This document shows, piece after piece, positions 45,701 through 53,949 of a stretch of DNA of 64,000 bases. The DNA is from an uncultured Chlamydiae bacterium (GTDB taxonomy: Bacteria; Chlamydiota; Chlamydiia; Chlamydiales; Rhabdochlamydiaceae), in the NCBI GenBank assembly GCA_903824495.1, contig CAIJXB010000060.1, positions 19,963 through 83,962 on the forward strand. Direction: 5' to 3'. The notes under the pieces were generated by a model, which saw nothing but the letters and a program-made list of their open reading frames with translations, made no database searches and was not told where the DNA came from. Position 1 is the stretch's first letter; each line of letters opens with the position of its first letter. The translations under genes and the position numbers were made by a program.

Positions 45701-47289
45701 ATGAGATTTATAATGAATTGGCCGAGTTTAAAAACAAAAATAGACACTGCAATGTGCCCAAAGAATATTCTGAAAATCCCAGACTAGGTGCGTGGGTTTC
45801 CAAACAACGGCTGCAACAAAGTAAAGGCAAGTTATCCGCCTATCGTTTTGATAAACTCAATCAGCTGGATTTCAATTGGCATACTCTCCATTCATTTTGG
45901 GAAGAAATGTTTTCAGAATTATGTAAGTTTAAAAAAGAAAATGGGCATTGCAATGTACCTAGAGGGTATAAAAAAGCGCCAAAGCTAGCTACTTGGGTTT
46001 GCGTTCAACGCAATGTATTCAAAAAAAATAAACTACCCAAAGAGCGTCTTGAGAAGCTGACAAAATTAGGCTTTGTTTTGGATCCTAATAAAAATGCCTG
46101 GGATGGGATGTTTTCAGAGCTGTGTAATTTCAAAAATGAAAATGGCCATAGCAGTGTACCAAGAGATTATGAAAAGGTGCCAAGTCTAGGAAATTGGGTT
46201 AGCATTCAGCGCAGAGACCATAAAAAAGGGGGGCTTTCAAAGGAGCGTGTGGAAAAGCTCACAAATCTTGGCTTTGTTTGGGATCCACACTATGACCAAT
46301 GGGAAGCGATGTTTGCAGAATTATTGCAGTATAAGTCTGAAAACGGTCATTGCAATGTTTCACAAAGATCCGAGAAAAACTTGGAGCTTGCACGATGGGT
46401 TGGAAGACAACGAAATGTATATAAAAAGGGTTTTTTACCTCAAGAACGTATTGTTAGGCTTGAGCAACTAGGACTTGTATGGAATGTCATAAACGATGCC
46501 TGGGAAGATAAGTTCAGTGAATTGCTTGAGTTTAAAAATAGTGAGGGTCATTGCAATGTACCACAATATTTCCCCAAAAAACCAAAACTTGGCGGGTGGG
46601 TATCCCATCAGCGCGATCAATATAGACAGGGAATGCTACTAGATGAACGCATTACTAGATTACAGGAGATAGGATTCTGCTGGGACCCCAACAATGCGAT
46701 AAGAGAGGAAATGTTGCAGGCCCTTTATGCATTTGAGGCAGTTAATGGTCACTGCAACATTCCAAGCGCCTCTAAATTTTCACAGCTTACGGGGTGGGTT
46801 GTAAGACAACGTACTTCATATAGGAAAGGATCTATTTGTCCCGAACTTAAAGGAAAATTGGATGCGATCAATTTTAACTGGGAACCTTTTGCTAACTCCT
46901 GGGAAGAAATGTTTAACTCTTTATGTGAGTTTCAAAAAGAACATGGTCATTGTAATTTGCCTGCGCGCTATCAAAAAAACATGAAATTGGGCAGATGGAT
47001 TGATAGACAACGTCAATCTCATAGAAATGGCCAAATCTCTCAAGAATACAAGGAACGTCTTGAAAAACTGGGACTTGTTTGGAACCCTATTAGCGATGTC
47101 TGGGAAGACATGTACCTTAAACTGTGTAATTTTAAGATAGTCAATGGACATCTAAATATATCTAAAAAACACAATGAAACAAAACTTATGTCATGGGTAA
47201 ATTGGCAGCGCTATAATTACAAAAAAGGGAAGCTAAATGAAGAATATGTTTTAAAATTAACTAACTTGGGAGTTTCCCTAGACGAGTAG
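42709..47289 (+). CDS. SF2 helicase with restriction-endonuclease-like N-terminus and 13 helicase-associated repeats
   Basis: About 1526 aa. N-terminal Mrr-like nuclease fold (GDAFEVFAEAYF, then GVDGIF...YQVKF at about residues 82-103, a D..QxK site). SF2 helicase domains follow: Walker A MACGTGKT near 205, DEAH near 330, TATPR near 361, and a second RecA domain with ARCLTEGVNVPAVD and QAAGRAMRKSDGK. From about residue 660 to the end there are 13 repeats of ~66 aa of the helicase-associated type (AWEEMF.EL..FK.E.GHCNVP..Y...P.L..WV..QR..YK.G.L...R...L..LGFVW). ATG 42709 is chosen from family N-termini; the frame is open from 42622. Likely DNA-acting, perhaps defence; the substrate is unknown. 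Confidence 0.85.
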   Translation: MKSKHLKTKKIVDSGIFREINNFNQLENRISKLPEHERGDAFEVFAEAYFATQKLSQAAEVWPNNTIPISLLTNLGLTSRDMGVDGIFLTKEDHYHAYQVKFRTGRTSLKWEELSTFMGLSDRVKERVLFTNSCDLPALMQDRTDFYAVKGNDLDTLNERDFQCIEEWLKNGAFAFKRKEPKPHQNEALANILSALNVKDRTTAVMACGTGKTLISLWLAEKMNVNSIVVLVPSLSLIRQMLHEWMKETVWQDYSFLCVCSDKSVAKGIDEIVLHQTDLDFPVTTSSESIHSFLQNKPSQRKIIFSTYHSSKVLAQGLPAGYSFDLGIFDEAHKTTGREGTTFGFALKNENLFIQKRLFLTATPRHYDIKKKDREGNLRLVFSMDNPEIYGTTSYKLSFASAAAEGIICPYKIVISIVTDETITRDLLKRGEVIVNGDVIKANQIARIFALKTAIEKFNVKQIFTFHSSVDSAKSFTSSSEEGAGAYLDNFSTYHVNGEMPTSTREKIMREFEKAPQAIISNARCLTEGVNVPAVDMVVFMSPKKSKVDIVQAAGRAMRKSDGKQFGYILLPIHLQTAKDENLESALENTQFEEVWDVLEAMLEQDEDLAEIIQQMREDIGRKGGFDDSRLRERLEFLGPELEINFLRQTITTIIVDKLSSSWDERYGELARFREKYGHCNVPDTFLENQKLGFWVGIQRSYFKKNKLSKDKVEKLNKIGFVWNPFDTAWHEMFNALYEFKQSTGHLDVWMAPVRNERLCTWVQKQRQNYSKNKLALNYIKKLEEIGFVWNPLIVAWEEMFVELSKFKQEHGHCNVKQKYPPNPQLATWVNTQRDQYKEGKCLPERIKRLEELGFVWDTNIAAWENMFLELCKFKDKQGHCNVPTGYPENPRLATWVTTQRGDYKDGRIASHRRERLEKIGFEWNTNESAWEKMYAALMQFKQDVGHCNVPPKYKNKQLGSWVAHQREAFRQSTIDSQRVSRLEELGFIFDPLNALWDEIYNELAEFKNKNRHCNVPKEYSENPRLGAWVSKQRLQQSKGKLSAYRFDKLNQLDFNWHTLHSFWEEMFSELCKFKKENGHCNVPRGYKKAPKLATWVCVQRNVFKKNKLPKERLEKLTKLGFVLDPNKNAWDGMFSELCNFKNENGHSSVPRDYEKVPSLGNWVSIQRRDHKKGGLSKERVEKLTNLGFVWDPHYDQWEAMFAELLQYKSENGHCNVSQRSEKNLELARWVGRQRNVYKKGFLPQERIVRLEQLGLVWNVINDAWEDKFSELLEFKNSEGHCNVPQYFPKKPKLGGWVSHQRDQYRQGMLLDERITRLQEIGFCWDPNNAIREEMLQALYAFEAVNGHCNIPSASKFSQLTGWVVRQRTSYRKGSICPELKGKLDAINFNWEPFANSWEEMFNSLCEFQKEHGHCNLPARYQKNMKLGRWIDRQRQSHRNGQISQEYKERLEKLGLVWNPISDVWEDMYLKLCNFKIVNGHLNISKKHNETKLMSWVNWQRYNYKKGKLNEEYVLKLTNLGVSLDE

Positions 47290-47458
47290 TTTTGGATGAA
47301 ACGTTTTGATCCTGATCTTTATGGAGGATGTGATCCTTGTCCTCTCACAATTTCCCCCTTGCTCAAATCCCTATTTCTAATTAACTTGATCCATTCTTTT
47401 GCAAATCCTCATACAAAAGAAGAATTAAACTTTAAATTTACCAAAATGAATAAAATAT

Positions 47459-48544
47459 ATGAGAAAATTGATCTTGAGTTGTTTTTGTTTGACCACTATA
47501 GCCACTACTTTTGGAACAGCTCTATTTGCCAATACATCAGATTTTAAGGGATTTGAGTTAAAAGCAGGAGACTCCTCATCTAATATGGTTAATGAAGCTT
47601 CTCAACCGATGGAAAATAGGGAAGCTCCGCAGAAAATAACCGCTTTGTATATGGTAAGTCTACCGATGGACTACATCGGTGGGGGAGAAGTTAAGTCTTA
47701 TTATCAAGATATAAATGCGAACTTCTCCATAAGGAATAATAGAAAGGCTCAAATTGTCAGATCGAAAAATAGTTGTGAAGAGATTGAAATTCAGCTTTTC
47801 GGGACTAACCCCAATCTTTATGGACGGTCTGACTGGTGGAGTATAACTTTTCGCTCAGAAGAGGGAGCGATCCTTACTCCAGGAGTTTATACCGGTGCCG
47901 AAGGTGCTCATTTTGCTCCCGGCAATTGCCCTGGCCTGGACATGAGTGGTTGTGGAAGAGGCTGTAGTAGATTATCAGGTGAGTTTGAGGTTCTTGAGAT
48001 CCTTTATAATGAAAAAGGCAAGATAGAATCATTTGCTGCAAATTTCGTTCAAAGGTGCGATAGCCAGAGACCTCCTCTATTTGGGAGCATACGAATTAAT
48101 TCTAGCGTTCCTGTAGAAACATGTTTTAGAGCTCTTGTGGATGATCGCTTGGACACTGCATTTTTTCTGGCAAAATACAATCCAAAAATAAAGCAGGCAA
48201 CACAGTCCATTTTGATAGCTAATGAAAACCTACTCTATGAGATTAAATCTGACCCCAAAGACCCATCAAGAAATATCATTACCGTTCTTGGTAATGATGG
48301 AGAATGGTCCTTTCAATTTCGTTCGGTTTCTTCGGCAAAACCCGATAGATATTATGGGTATCATAGAAAGGGTATTCTGGTAATTAGAACACCGCAGGGG
48401 CATTTTTTAGAGACTAAAGACTTTAAAGCTGTCTCACTGAAAAGAACTGATGGCACTGAATACGTATCTTTAGGGTTTGAAGCTCTTGATTCAAATGGAG
48501 AGATTTTACAAGGATTTATTCGGTACAAGCCCGCGTTTGAGTAG
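47459..48544 (+). CDS. Exported protein of unknown function
   Basis: 361 aa with signal peptide (KLILSCFCLTTIATTFGTALFA) and no further TM helix. The middle has a cysteine/glycine motif (GNCPGLDMSGCGRGCSRLSGEFEV) within a region that could be a calcium- or carbohydrate-binding fold. The C-terminal half contains a repeated beta pattern (YEIKSDPKDPSRNIITVLGND, YYGYHRKGILVIRTPQGHFLETKDF). I do not recognise a family. The ribosome site is weak. A strong intrinsic terminator follows at 48556, so it is a single-gene unit or the end of the helicase transcript. Confidence 0.65.
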   Translation: MRKLILSCFCLTTIATTFGTALFANTSDFKGFELKAGDSSSNMVNEASQPMENREAPQKITALYMVSLPMDYIGGGEVKSYYQDINANFSIRNNRKAQIVRSKNSCEEIEIQLFGTNPNLYGRSDWWSITFRSEEGAILTPGVYTGAEGAHFAPGNCPGLDMSGCGRGCSRLSGEFEVLEILYNEKGKIESFAANFVQRCDSQRPPLFGSIRINSSVPVETCFRALVDDRLDTAFFLAKYNPKIKQATQSILIANENLLYEIKSDPKDPSRNIITVLGNDGEWSFQFRSVSSAKPDRYYGYHRKGILVIRTPQGHFLETKDFKAVSLKRTDGTEYVSLGFEALDSNGEILQGFIRYKPAFE

Positions 48545-48555
48545 CTAAGACAAGT

Positions 48556-48586
48556 CCCCGCATATGAGAGTATTTCATATGTGGGG
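48556..48586 (+). terminator. Rho-independent terminator after 47459-48544
   Basis: CCCCGCATATGA and TTCATATGTGGGG form a 12-bp stem (one G-U pair) with a short loop, followed by CTTCTTTCTTT. It starts 12 bases after the stop codon. Confidence 0.75.
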
Positions 48587-48765
48587 CTTCTTTCTTTGTC
48601 CGAGAGAAGGAGGCTTGCACCCTCAAGATCGAATGGTCACTGGATTAGTCTTTTCTTGTTTGACATATCCATTCAAACAACGTCTGATAATTATTCTTAT
48701 GTTATGAAACACGTTCCAATAGCCTAATTTTCTTTGATTTTTATCAGATTTTTTGCCAACCGCTA

Positions 48766-48987
48766 CTATAGCTTGTTTTTCTCAGGAAAAAGCCATCGAT
48801 AGTAAAGATTATGCCCGATTACCACTCCGATCCAAATTCCTACAATTCCCGAGAGCAACAAGTAGTTGTCATATTGGAATCGTCGCGTAAGGCCAATAGA
48901 AATTCTCCAGCAAAAAGGAATCATACCAAACGTCAAAGCCCTAGCGAAAAAATTATTCTCTCTTAAAAAGACTCTAAACTCTCTCAC
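48766..48987 (-). CDS. Small single-TM protein
   Basis: 73 aa from GTG 48987 with GAGG nine bases upstream. Basic N-terminal half (REFRVFLRENNFF..) and one TM helix near the C-terminus (LLLSGIVGIWIGVVIGHNLYY). No family recognised. Between it and the terminator lies a perfect 8-bp inverted repeat TTGTTTGA/TCAAACAA (48656-48680). Moderate confidence because the start is a GTG and the gene is short. Confidence 0.45.
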   Translation of the reverse strand: MREFRVFLRENNFFARALTFGMIPFCWRISIGLTRRFQYDNYLLLSGIVGIWIGVVIGHNLYYRWLFPEKNKL

Positions 48988-49110
48988 GCTATTCTACCTC
49001 TTTAAATTGGATCATCTTTTTAACAGACCCATATCAAAAAAATCTATTTAACACAAGTGTGAGCCTCCCTATGGCGCACGCCAAATTTTACATAACCGAA
49101 AATTTCTATT

Positions 49111-49138
49111 TTGACAAATTCTTACTAATATATATACA
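49111..49138 (+). promoter_or_regulatory. Strong sigma70-like promoter for 49274-50314
   Basis: TTGACA (49111-49116), 16-bp spacer, TATACA (49133-49138), in an AT-rich region about 135 bases before the start of the exported-protein gene. The rest of 48988-49273 shows no gene. Confidence 0.55.
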
Positions 49139-49273
49139 ATATCCATTTTACTTTTTACTGCAATTTACATTTCATTAAAAAGTTTAATATGGACTTTATT
49201 TTTGAAATAAACTTTTTATAAAAATCGCGCACTGCCCAGAATCGGCTATGCCCAGACAAATTGAGACAATCCA

Positions 49274-50314
49274 ATGAAACTTACAAGACTACTTCTTGCT
49301 ATTTCGCTCTTTACTCTTATTAACGGAATGGCCTATTCCGTCGACCGCATCGACGAACACCCTTCAGAAACCTTGATATTGAAACTTCCTGATAACAGCG
49401 AGGGCGATTGGAAGGAAATTACTCATCACGTCGATAAAACCGAAGGTATAATCGAACGTATTCCATTGAATCAAAATACAAAAAACTGGTCCAATCTCAT
49501 TTGCGTTCAATATTACGATATTCCTACATTAAATAGACCGGATGACGACATCCAGTGGATTTTGGATGGCCTAAAGAGTACAACCATATCATCTTATCCA
49601 GACAAACTGGCCACCTGGAAAATCATCGAGAAAACCAACAAAGATGCTATTTATGAATGGACATCCTATCACAACACCACGCAGCATGAGGTAGCACGCG
49701 TTATCTTAACAAATACAGGTTTTCATCGGATTGGATTCACAAAAAAAAATGGAATAATGAGCAGTGACGAACGACAAAAATGGATCAACTTACTAAGAGA
49801 AAACACTTCACTTGTTTCCTTCCAAGAAGGGGTTAAATCCAATGGATTGTCCTTGATGAATAATCTTCAAAATTCTGTATCCATTGAAACAACAAACTTT
49901 AACGACTGGGTAGTCCTTAATACCTTTTCATTTGGTAATGGTTTCACATCCGTTTGTTATATACCTACTTCACAAGTGGGTGAATATCTAACCGAATGCC
50001 TTGAAGTTGTAACAGGGCCAAATCCTCAAGAGCTTTCTCTCAATCAATTCTTTGACAGAACAACGGCATTCATCAAAGAAAAGCACAATAAGATCGATAT
50101 ACAAGTTCTTCAAAGATCTCCAAAAGAAATAATTTTTACCTACACTCACCCACAAGATCACCTGCAAGTCAATTCTGTTGTCAGGCTATTCCTTACAGAT
50201 CATGGCTGTTATTCCATCACCTATAAGCGCGGACTTGAAGGACTCATGGAAAAAGGGGAATCTTTGAAGTGGCAGGAAAAATTAAAAACAATTCAGACTA
50301 AAACCAAAGCTTAG
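49274..50314 (+). CDS. Exported two-repeat protein of unknown function
   Basis: 346 aa. Signal peptide (KLTRLLLAISLFTLINGMAYS), then two halves of similar layout, each opening with DW-x-x and ending with a strand pair and a WxxxL helix: ..EVARVILTNTGFHRIGFTKKNG..DERQKWINLL and ..NSVVRLFLTDHGCYSITYKRG..ESLKWQEKL. It therefore arose by internal duplication of a ~140-aa domain. No TM helix after the signal, so periplasmic or secreted. Family not recognised. It has its own promoter and terminator. Confidence 0.7.
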   Translation: MKLTRLLLAISLFTLINGMAYSVDRIDEHPSETLILKLPDNSEGDWKEITHHVDKTEGIIERIPLNQNTKNWSNLICVQYYDIPTLNRPDDDIQWILDGLKSTTISSYPDKLATWKIIEKTNKDAIYEWTSYHNTTQHEVARVILTNTGFHRIGFTKKNGIMSSDERQKWINLLRENTSLVSFQEGVKSNGLSLMNNLQNSVSIETTNFNDWVVLNTFSFGNGFTSVCYIPTSQVGEYLTECLEVVTGPNPQELSLNQFFDRTTAFIKEKHNKIDIQVLQRSPKEIIFTYTHPQDHLQVNSVVRLFLTDHGCYSITYKRGLEGLMEKGESLKWQEKLKTIQTKTKA

Positions 50315-50340
50315 TAAAAAGTAGTTCATACTGCATCGCT

Positions 50341-50371
50341 AGAGCCTAAATTCTTCAAGAATTTAGGCTCT
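50341..50371 (+). terminator. Rho-independent terminator after 49274-50314
   Basis: AGAGCCTAAATTCTT and AAGAATTTAGGCTCT form a long perfect stem with a minimal loop, followed by ATTTGTT, 27 bases after the stop codon. Confidence 0.75.
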
Positions 50372-50601
50372 ATTTGTTACCCGTAACCTTGCCTTCAGCA
50401 AAAATCTGCAATGACAGGTTTTGCTATTTTTCAAATTAACGCTTGTCAATGTGTTGTGAATGTTTTTAGAGGGAACTGCTGAGGAAGATGGTGACTATTC
50501 CAGGTGTGAAATTTCTTGATTTTTCTAAGAGAGAATTTTTTCATATTTATCAATCAGATTTGAATCTCCCTAGGGAAAATACTGTTTATTACATCATATG
50601 A
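50372..50601. other. Intergenic stretch, nothing recognised
   Basis: No reading frame with a plausible start. It lies between a terminator and the promoter of the next gene. A short phrase near 50471-50545 could be the relic of a coding region, but I cannot assign it. Confidence 0.3.
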
Positions 50602-50653
50602 TTGACATTTGTCGTTTACATGTAGTAGAATCAGGCTAAAATCTTACTACATG
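50602..50653 (+). promoter_or_regulatory. Promoter with overlapping inverted repeat
   Basis: TTGACA at 50602 and TAGAAT at 50626 (18-bp spacing). CATGTAGT at 50619-50626 overlaps the -10 region and is matched by its exact reverse complement ACTACATG at 50646-50653, close to the ATG of the ATPase gene. The repeat could be an operator or a leader hairpin. Confidence 0.45.
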
Positions 50654-50661
50654 AGAATGAC

Positions 50662-52089
50662 ATGAAATTCATTGGACGCAAAAAAGAGATCGAATCCCTA
50701 GAGCTGTTACTGAAGAAAAAATCGGCTAGCTTAGTCGTGATCAGAGGCAGAAGGCGAGTTGGAAAAAGCCGATTGATTAAAGAGTTTGTCTCAGATAAAA
50801 CCAGTTGGATTTTCTCTGGTCTTCCCCCAGTTCCAGGGATCAATAAGCAAAGACAGTTAGATGATTTTTCAGCCCAGATGTCCAAGAGCTTCGGGATACC
50901 AAAGATGCAGGCTTCCGATTGGGTCGAACACTTCACTTTTCTTGGGAACTTATCCAAAGACAAAAAGATAGTCATTGTCTTAGACGAAATTTCGTGGATG
51001 GGGTCCGAAGACCCTGATTTTCTTGGAAAGCTCAAAACAGCCTGGGACCTACATTTTTCTGAGAATCCAAATCTGATCATGATCATCTGTGGGTCTGTAT
51101 CTAGCTGGATTGAAGAAAACATCTTGCAAACCACGGGGTTCGTTGGACGTATTTCTTTAGACTTAGTTCTGGAAGAGCTGTCCATAAATGAAAGTAGTGA
51201 GTTTTGGGGAACCAAAAGAAACAAGGTAAGCGCTTATGAGAAATTCAAATTGCTGTCTGTAACGGGTGGGATTCCAAAATACCTAGAAGAGATAATTCCT
51301 TCTCATTCATCAGAGGACAATATTCAAAGACTCTGTTTCCAATCTGAGGGGATTTTATTTCGCGAGTTCGATCAAATTTTCTCAGATTTGTTCTCTAAAA
51401 AAGCAACAACGTATGGAAATATCGTCAAGGCTCTTGATCACTCATCGCTATCTCTCGACGAGATAAGCGAAAGCTTGGGGATTGAAAAGAGTGGATATCT
51501 ATCAAGATGCTTAGACGATCTCGCTCTCGCAGGGTTTATCCAGGAGGACTGCACATGGAATCTATCGACAAAAGAGGAATCTAGATTGAAAAAGTTTAGG
51601 CTAAAGGACAACTATCTCAGATTCTATTTGAGGTACATTGAGCCAAGCAAGGATAGAATTTCTAAAAACTTATTTGAGTCAAAGTCTTTCATCAGCCTTC
51701 CTGGGTGGGAATCCGTGATGGGTCTACAATTTGAAAATCTTGTTATGAATAACCTTAAAAAGCTGTGCGAAATTCTTCGGATCGACATTTCTGATATTTC
51801 AAACGCAGGGCCATTTTTTCAGAGAAAAACACAGCGAATGAAAGGATGCCAAATAGATCTGCTAATCCAAACAAAGCACAATACGCTTTATATCTGCGAG
51901 ATCAAATTTAGCTCTTCTGAGGTCAAAAGCTCTGTTATTGAAGAAATGGAAAAGAAGATCGAAAGCTTGTCTGCCCCAAAAGGAGTGTCTGTTAGGCCCG
52001 TTCTTATCCATGTTAACGGCGTAAGCCACGCAATCAGAGAAAGTGAACTATTCAACGATATTGTAGATTTCTCCGAGTTTTTCGATTGA
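50662..52089 (+). CDS. ATPase with DUF234-type C-terminal nuclease-like domain
   Basis: 475 aa. STAND/AAA-type ATPase: FIGRKKEIESLELLL, Walker A IRGRRRVGKSRLIKEF near residue 30, Walker B KIVIVLDEISWM near 105, sensor IICGSVSSW. A winged-helix part follows (YGNIVKALDHSSLSLDEISESLGI), then the C-terminal DUF234 region with the PD-(D/E)xK-like site CQIDLLIQ...YICEIKFSSSEV. This family is widespread in archaea and bacteria as solitary genes of unknown role; some are treated as defence or mobile-element genes. Own promoter; no partner gene. Likely horizontally acquired. Confidence 0.8.
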   Translation: MKFIGRKKEIESLELLLKKKSASLVVIRGRRRVGKSRLIKEFVSDKTSWIFSGLPPVPGINKQRQLDDFSAQMSKSFGIPKMQASDWVEHFTFLGNLSKDKKIVIVLDEISWMGSEDPDFLGKLKTAWDLHFSENPNLIMIICGSVSSWIEENILQTTGFVGRISLDLVLEELSINESSEFWGTKRNKVSAYEKFKLLSVTGGIPKYLEEIIPSHSSEDNIQRLCFQSEGILFREFDQIFSDLFSKKATTYGNIVKALDHSSLSLDEISESLGIEKSGYLSRCLDDLALAGFIQEDCTWNLSTKEESRLKKFRLKDNYLRFYLRYIEPSKDRISKNLFESKSFISLPGWESVMGLQFENLVMNNLKKLCEILRIDISDISNAGPFFQRKTQRMKGCQIDLLIQTKHNTLYICEIKFSSSEVKSSVIEEMEKKIESLSAPKGVSVRPVLIHVNGVSHAIRESELFNDIVDFSEFFD

Positions 52090-52273
52090 GCCCCAAGTCA
52101 ATTATAGTCGAGGCCGCATGAGGCCTTAACGGAACCCTCAGTTCCATTGCTTCCTAAACACACGACCATTCAAGTAAAATACAAATCAAGACTTGTTGAT
52201 TTTACAGAAAAAACCATTGCGCCTTTGTATTTTTTATTATACAGATAGTTATAGTATCAAATTATGAGGAATA

Positions 52274-52336
52274 ATGAAGCTAACAGACTTCTATAACCAT
52301 GTACTTACTAGTTCTAACTACGCGAAAGGTACGCGT
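52274..52336 (+). pseudogene. 5' fragment of the ankyrin-effector gene, cut by IS66
   Basis: ATG 52274 with AGGA five bases upstream starts MKLTDFYNHVLTSSNYAK, then the IS66 element begins. Deleting the element and one 8-bp duplication joins this frame to ..DHINKSRKDGISTAEWLFHKF.. at 53843 and on into the ankyrin frame without a shift; the restored protein has 1031 aa. This fragment therefore holds the original start and ribosome site. Confidence 0.75.
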
Positions 52337-53834
52337 TCACGGGGAGGGGTATGAGGGCTATTTCTCTAGAGGTGGCTTGATGTCCACACAAAAACATGTG
52401 GTGCCGGGCCTCTTTCAAGGCGGGAGTAAAACACTTCTGTCAGGTATTCAAAAACATTTCCGGCTTGCTGCTTAAGAGTACAGACTACGGTCATGATTCG
52501 TTCACTAAATTTTATACCCCACTCAGACTGACTCCCATTTGAGAGTTTCCTTGCAATAACAAAAGGCCTGAGGCCCCTCTCGGCAAGATTATTCGTCGGC
52601 TCGACTCCTTTCTGCTCCAAAAAAGTCCAAAGAGTTATAAATCTATCTAGTAAATCACAGCAGAGAGCCTGGCTTTTACTTCCTATTTGCTGAGCGCTTG
52701 CCCCCACGCTGAGAGCGTCGTTAATATTCTGAACATGATCTTTTGCTGCCTCTTGAAGTTCTGCACGTGTCATTTCTAAGTTCTTAAACTTCTCCCAATG
52801 TCCAAAGATCGCTTTCAGTTGCTCGATCAAAATTCTACCAATGGCGCCATCGGCGCCATTGCGTTCGCTCATTTTAGTGAAGTCTCTTAGAATATGGGCC
52901 AAGCATGCCTGCTTCTTCCCTTTGTACAGATTATAAGCCCCATATCTATCTGAAGTCAGGGTGTTGTCGAACTCTCCAAATACTCTCTTAAATGCCTCTT
53001 GACTTCGATTAGGGTCTATTTGGAAAAAAGTGGCGTTCGAGCTTGCACCGATCCATATCCACTGTCGCTTTCCTCGAAGGGCCCAACTTGTTTCATCCCC
53101 ATTTACATTTTCTGCTGATAAAACAGTACCTTTGATCTCTTCAAAAGGTTTTTCCAAGAGAGTTGCTGCCAGCTTGTGAATGTTGGCCACTCCACCGAGA
53201 GATATCTTTATTCCAAGATAGCCCGTTATTGAGCAGATCTTTCGTTTGCTGAGAGGGCCTTCTCCTGCAAGCATTGTTATAAACCCCATGAGTCGTGGAC
53301 CGAAACCTTTCTCGGCTTCAATTGGAATGTCGGCACGGACATGTTTCCCACAGTTTTTACAGCAATAGGTATGGATATTGTATTGAGTCACATCCGGCGT
53401 AATTTCCGGAAGTTCGATTACTTGTCGATACTCGATCGAAATGGGTTGAGAGTCAAGGTTTGTGCCGGAGCAGTTAGGACAACTCAATGGAACCAAATCA
53501 ACCATTTTTGTCACCTGATCAGGTGACAAAAGAGCTCTATTGTGGCCAGGATGGCCAGGTTGGCCTCCTTGCTTACGCCCGGAAGGATCGGAAGATCTTT
53601 TTGGACGGAACGGATCTTGAGAAGGAGGCTTGGAACTGTTTTTAGAATTGGTATCGAGCAGCTCTTTCAGCCTTTTAATTTCAGCTTCGAGCACTGCAAC
53701 TTTTTCAAGCAGCTTGAAGTAGCGTTCTTTCCAATCGATTTGTGTTTCGTCTTCCATAAGCGAAGGACTGTACACAACAAAAGATTTTAATACTACTTTT
53801 ATCTGCCCTCATACCCCCCCCCGTGAACGCGTAC
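52329..53834 (-). mobile_element. IS66-family element, single-gene type, 1506 bp
   Basis: 30-bp inverted repeats with one mismatch start GTACGCGTTCACGGGG at both ends. An exact 8-bp target duplication CGCGAAAG lies at 52321-52328 and 53835-53842, the size expected for IS66. It contains only the tnpC-type transposase; the tnpA and tnpB genes of classical IS66 are absent, as in the ISBst12 subgroup. The element looks intact. Confidence 0.88.
52366..53775 (-). CDS. tnpC: IS66-family transposase (TnpC type)
   Basis: 469 aa from GTG 53775, or 462 aa from ATG 53754. Leucine-zipper-like N-terminus (KLLEKVAVLEAEIKRLKELL), the NSKNSSKPPSQDP motif, basic linker, zinc finger (CPNCSG.., CCKNCGKH), then the DDE domain: NGDETSWALRGKRQWIWIG (Asp), LTSDRYGAYN (Asp), and VEPTNNLAERGLRPFVIARKLS (Glu), all typical of IS66 TnpC. 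Complete ORF and all catalytic residues present. Confidence 0.92.
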   Translation of the reverse strand: MYSPSLMEDETQIDWKERYFKLLEKVAVLEAEIKRLKELLDTNSKNSSKPPSQDPFRPKRSSDPSGRKQGGQPGHPGHNRALLSPDQVTKMVDLVPLSCPNCSGTNLDSQPISIEYRQVIELPEITPDVTQYNIHTYCCKNCGKHVRADIPIEAEKGFGPRLMGFITMLAGEGPLSKRKICSITGYLGIKISLGGVANIHKLAATLLEKPFEEIKGTVLSAENVNGDETSWALRGKRQWIWIGASSNATFFQIDPNRSQEAFKRVFGEFDNTLTSDRYGAYNLYKGKKQACLAHILRDFTKMSERNGADGAIGRILIEQLKAIFGHWEKFKNLEMTRAELQEAAKDHVQNINDALSVGASAQQIGSKSQALCCDLLDRFITLWTFLEQKGVEPTNNLAERGLRPFVIARKLSNGSQSEWGIKFSERIMTVVCTLKQQAGNVFEYLTEVFYSRLERGPAPHVFVWTSSHL

Positions 53835-53949
53835 CGCGAAAGATCATATAAACAAAAGTCGTAAAGATGGAATCAGTACTGCTGAATGGTTATTCCACAA
53901 ATTCATTGGGAATGCAGAACGAATTCCTCTAGTAGGGACACTCGTCGGT

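Noticed and set aside
44690..47280. Period of about 200 bases in the helicase gene taken as a DNA repeat array
   Set aside because: The periodicity is the coding of 13 helicase-associated protein repeats that have diverged at the DNA level.
47296..47547. 83-codon plus-strand frame before the exported protein
   Set aside because: It overlaps the signal-peptide-bearing gene in another frame, has no ribosome site and an unremarkable composition.
48656..48680. TTGTTTGA/TCAAACAA inverted repeat as a terminator
   Set aside because: No U-tract follows on either strand; left as an unassigned short repeat.
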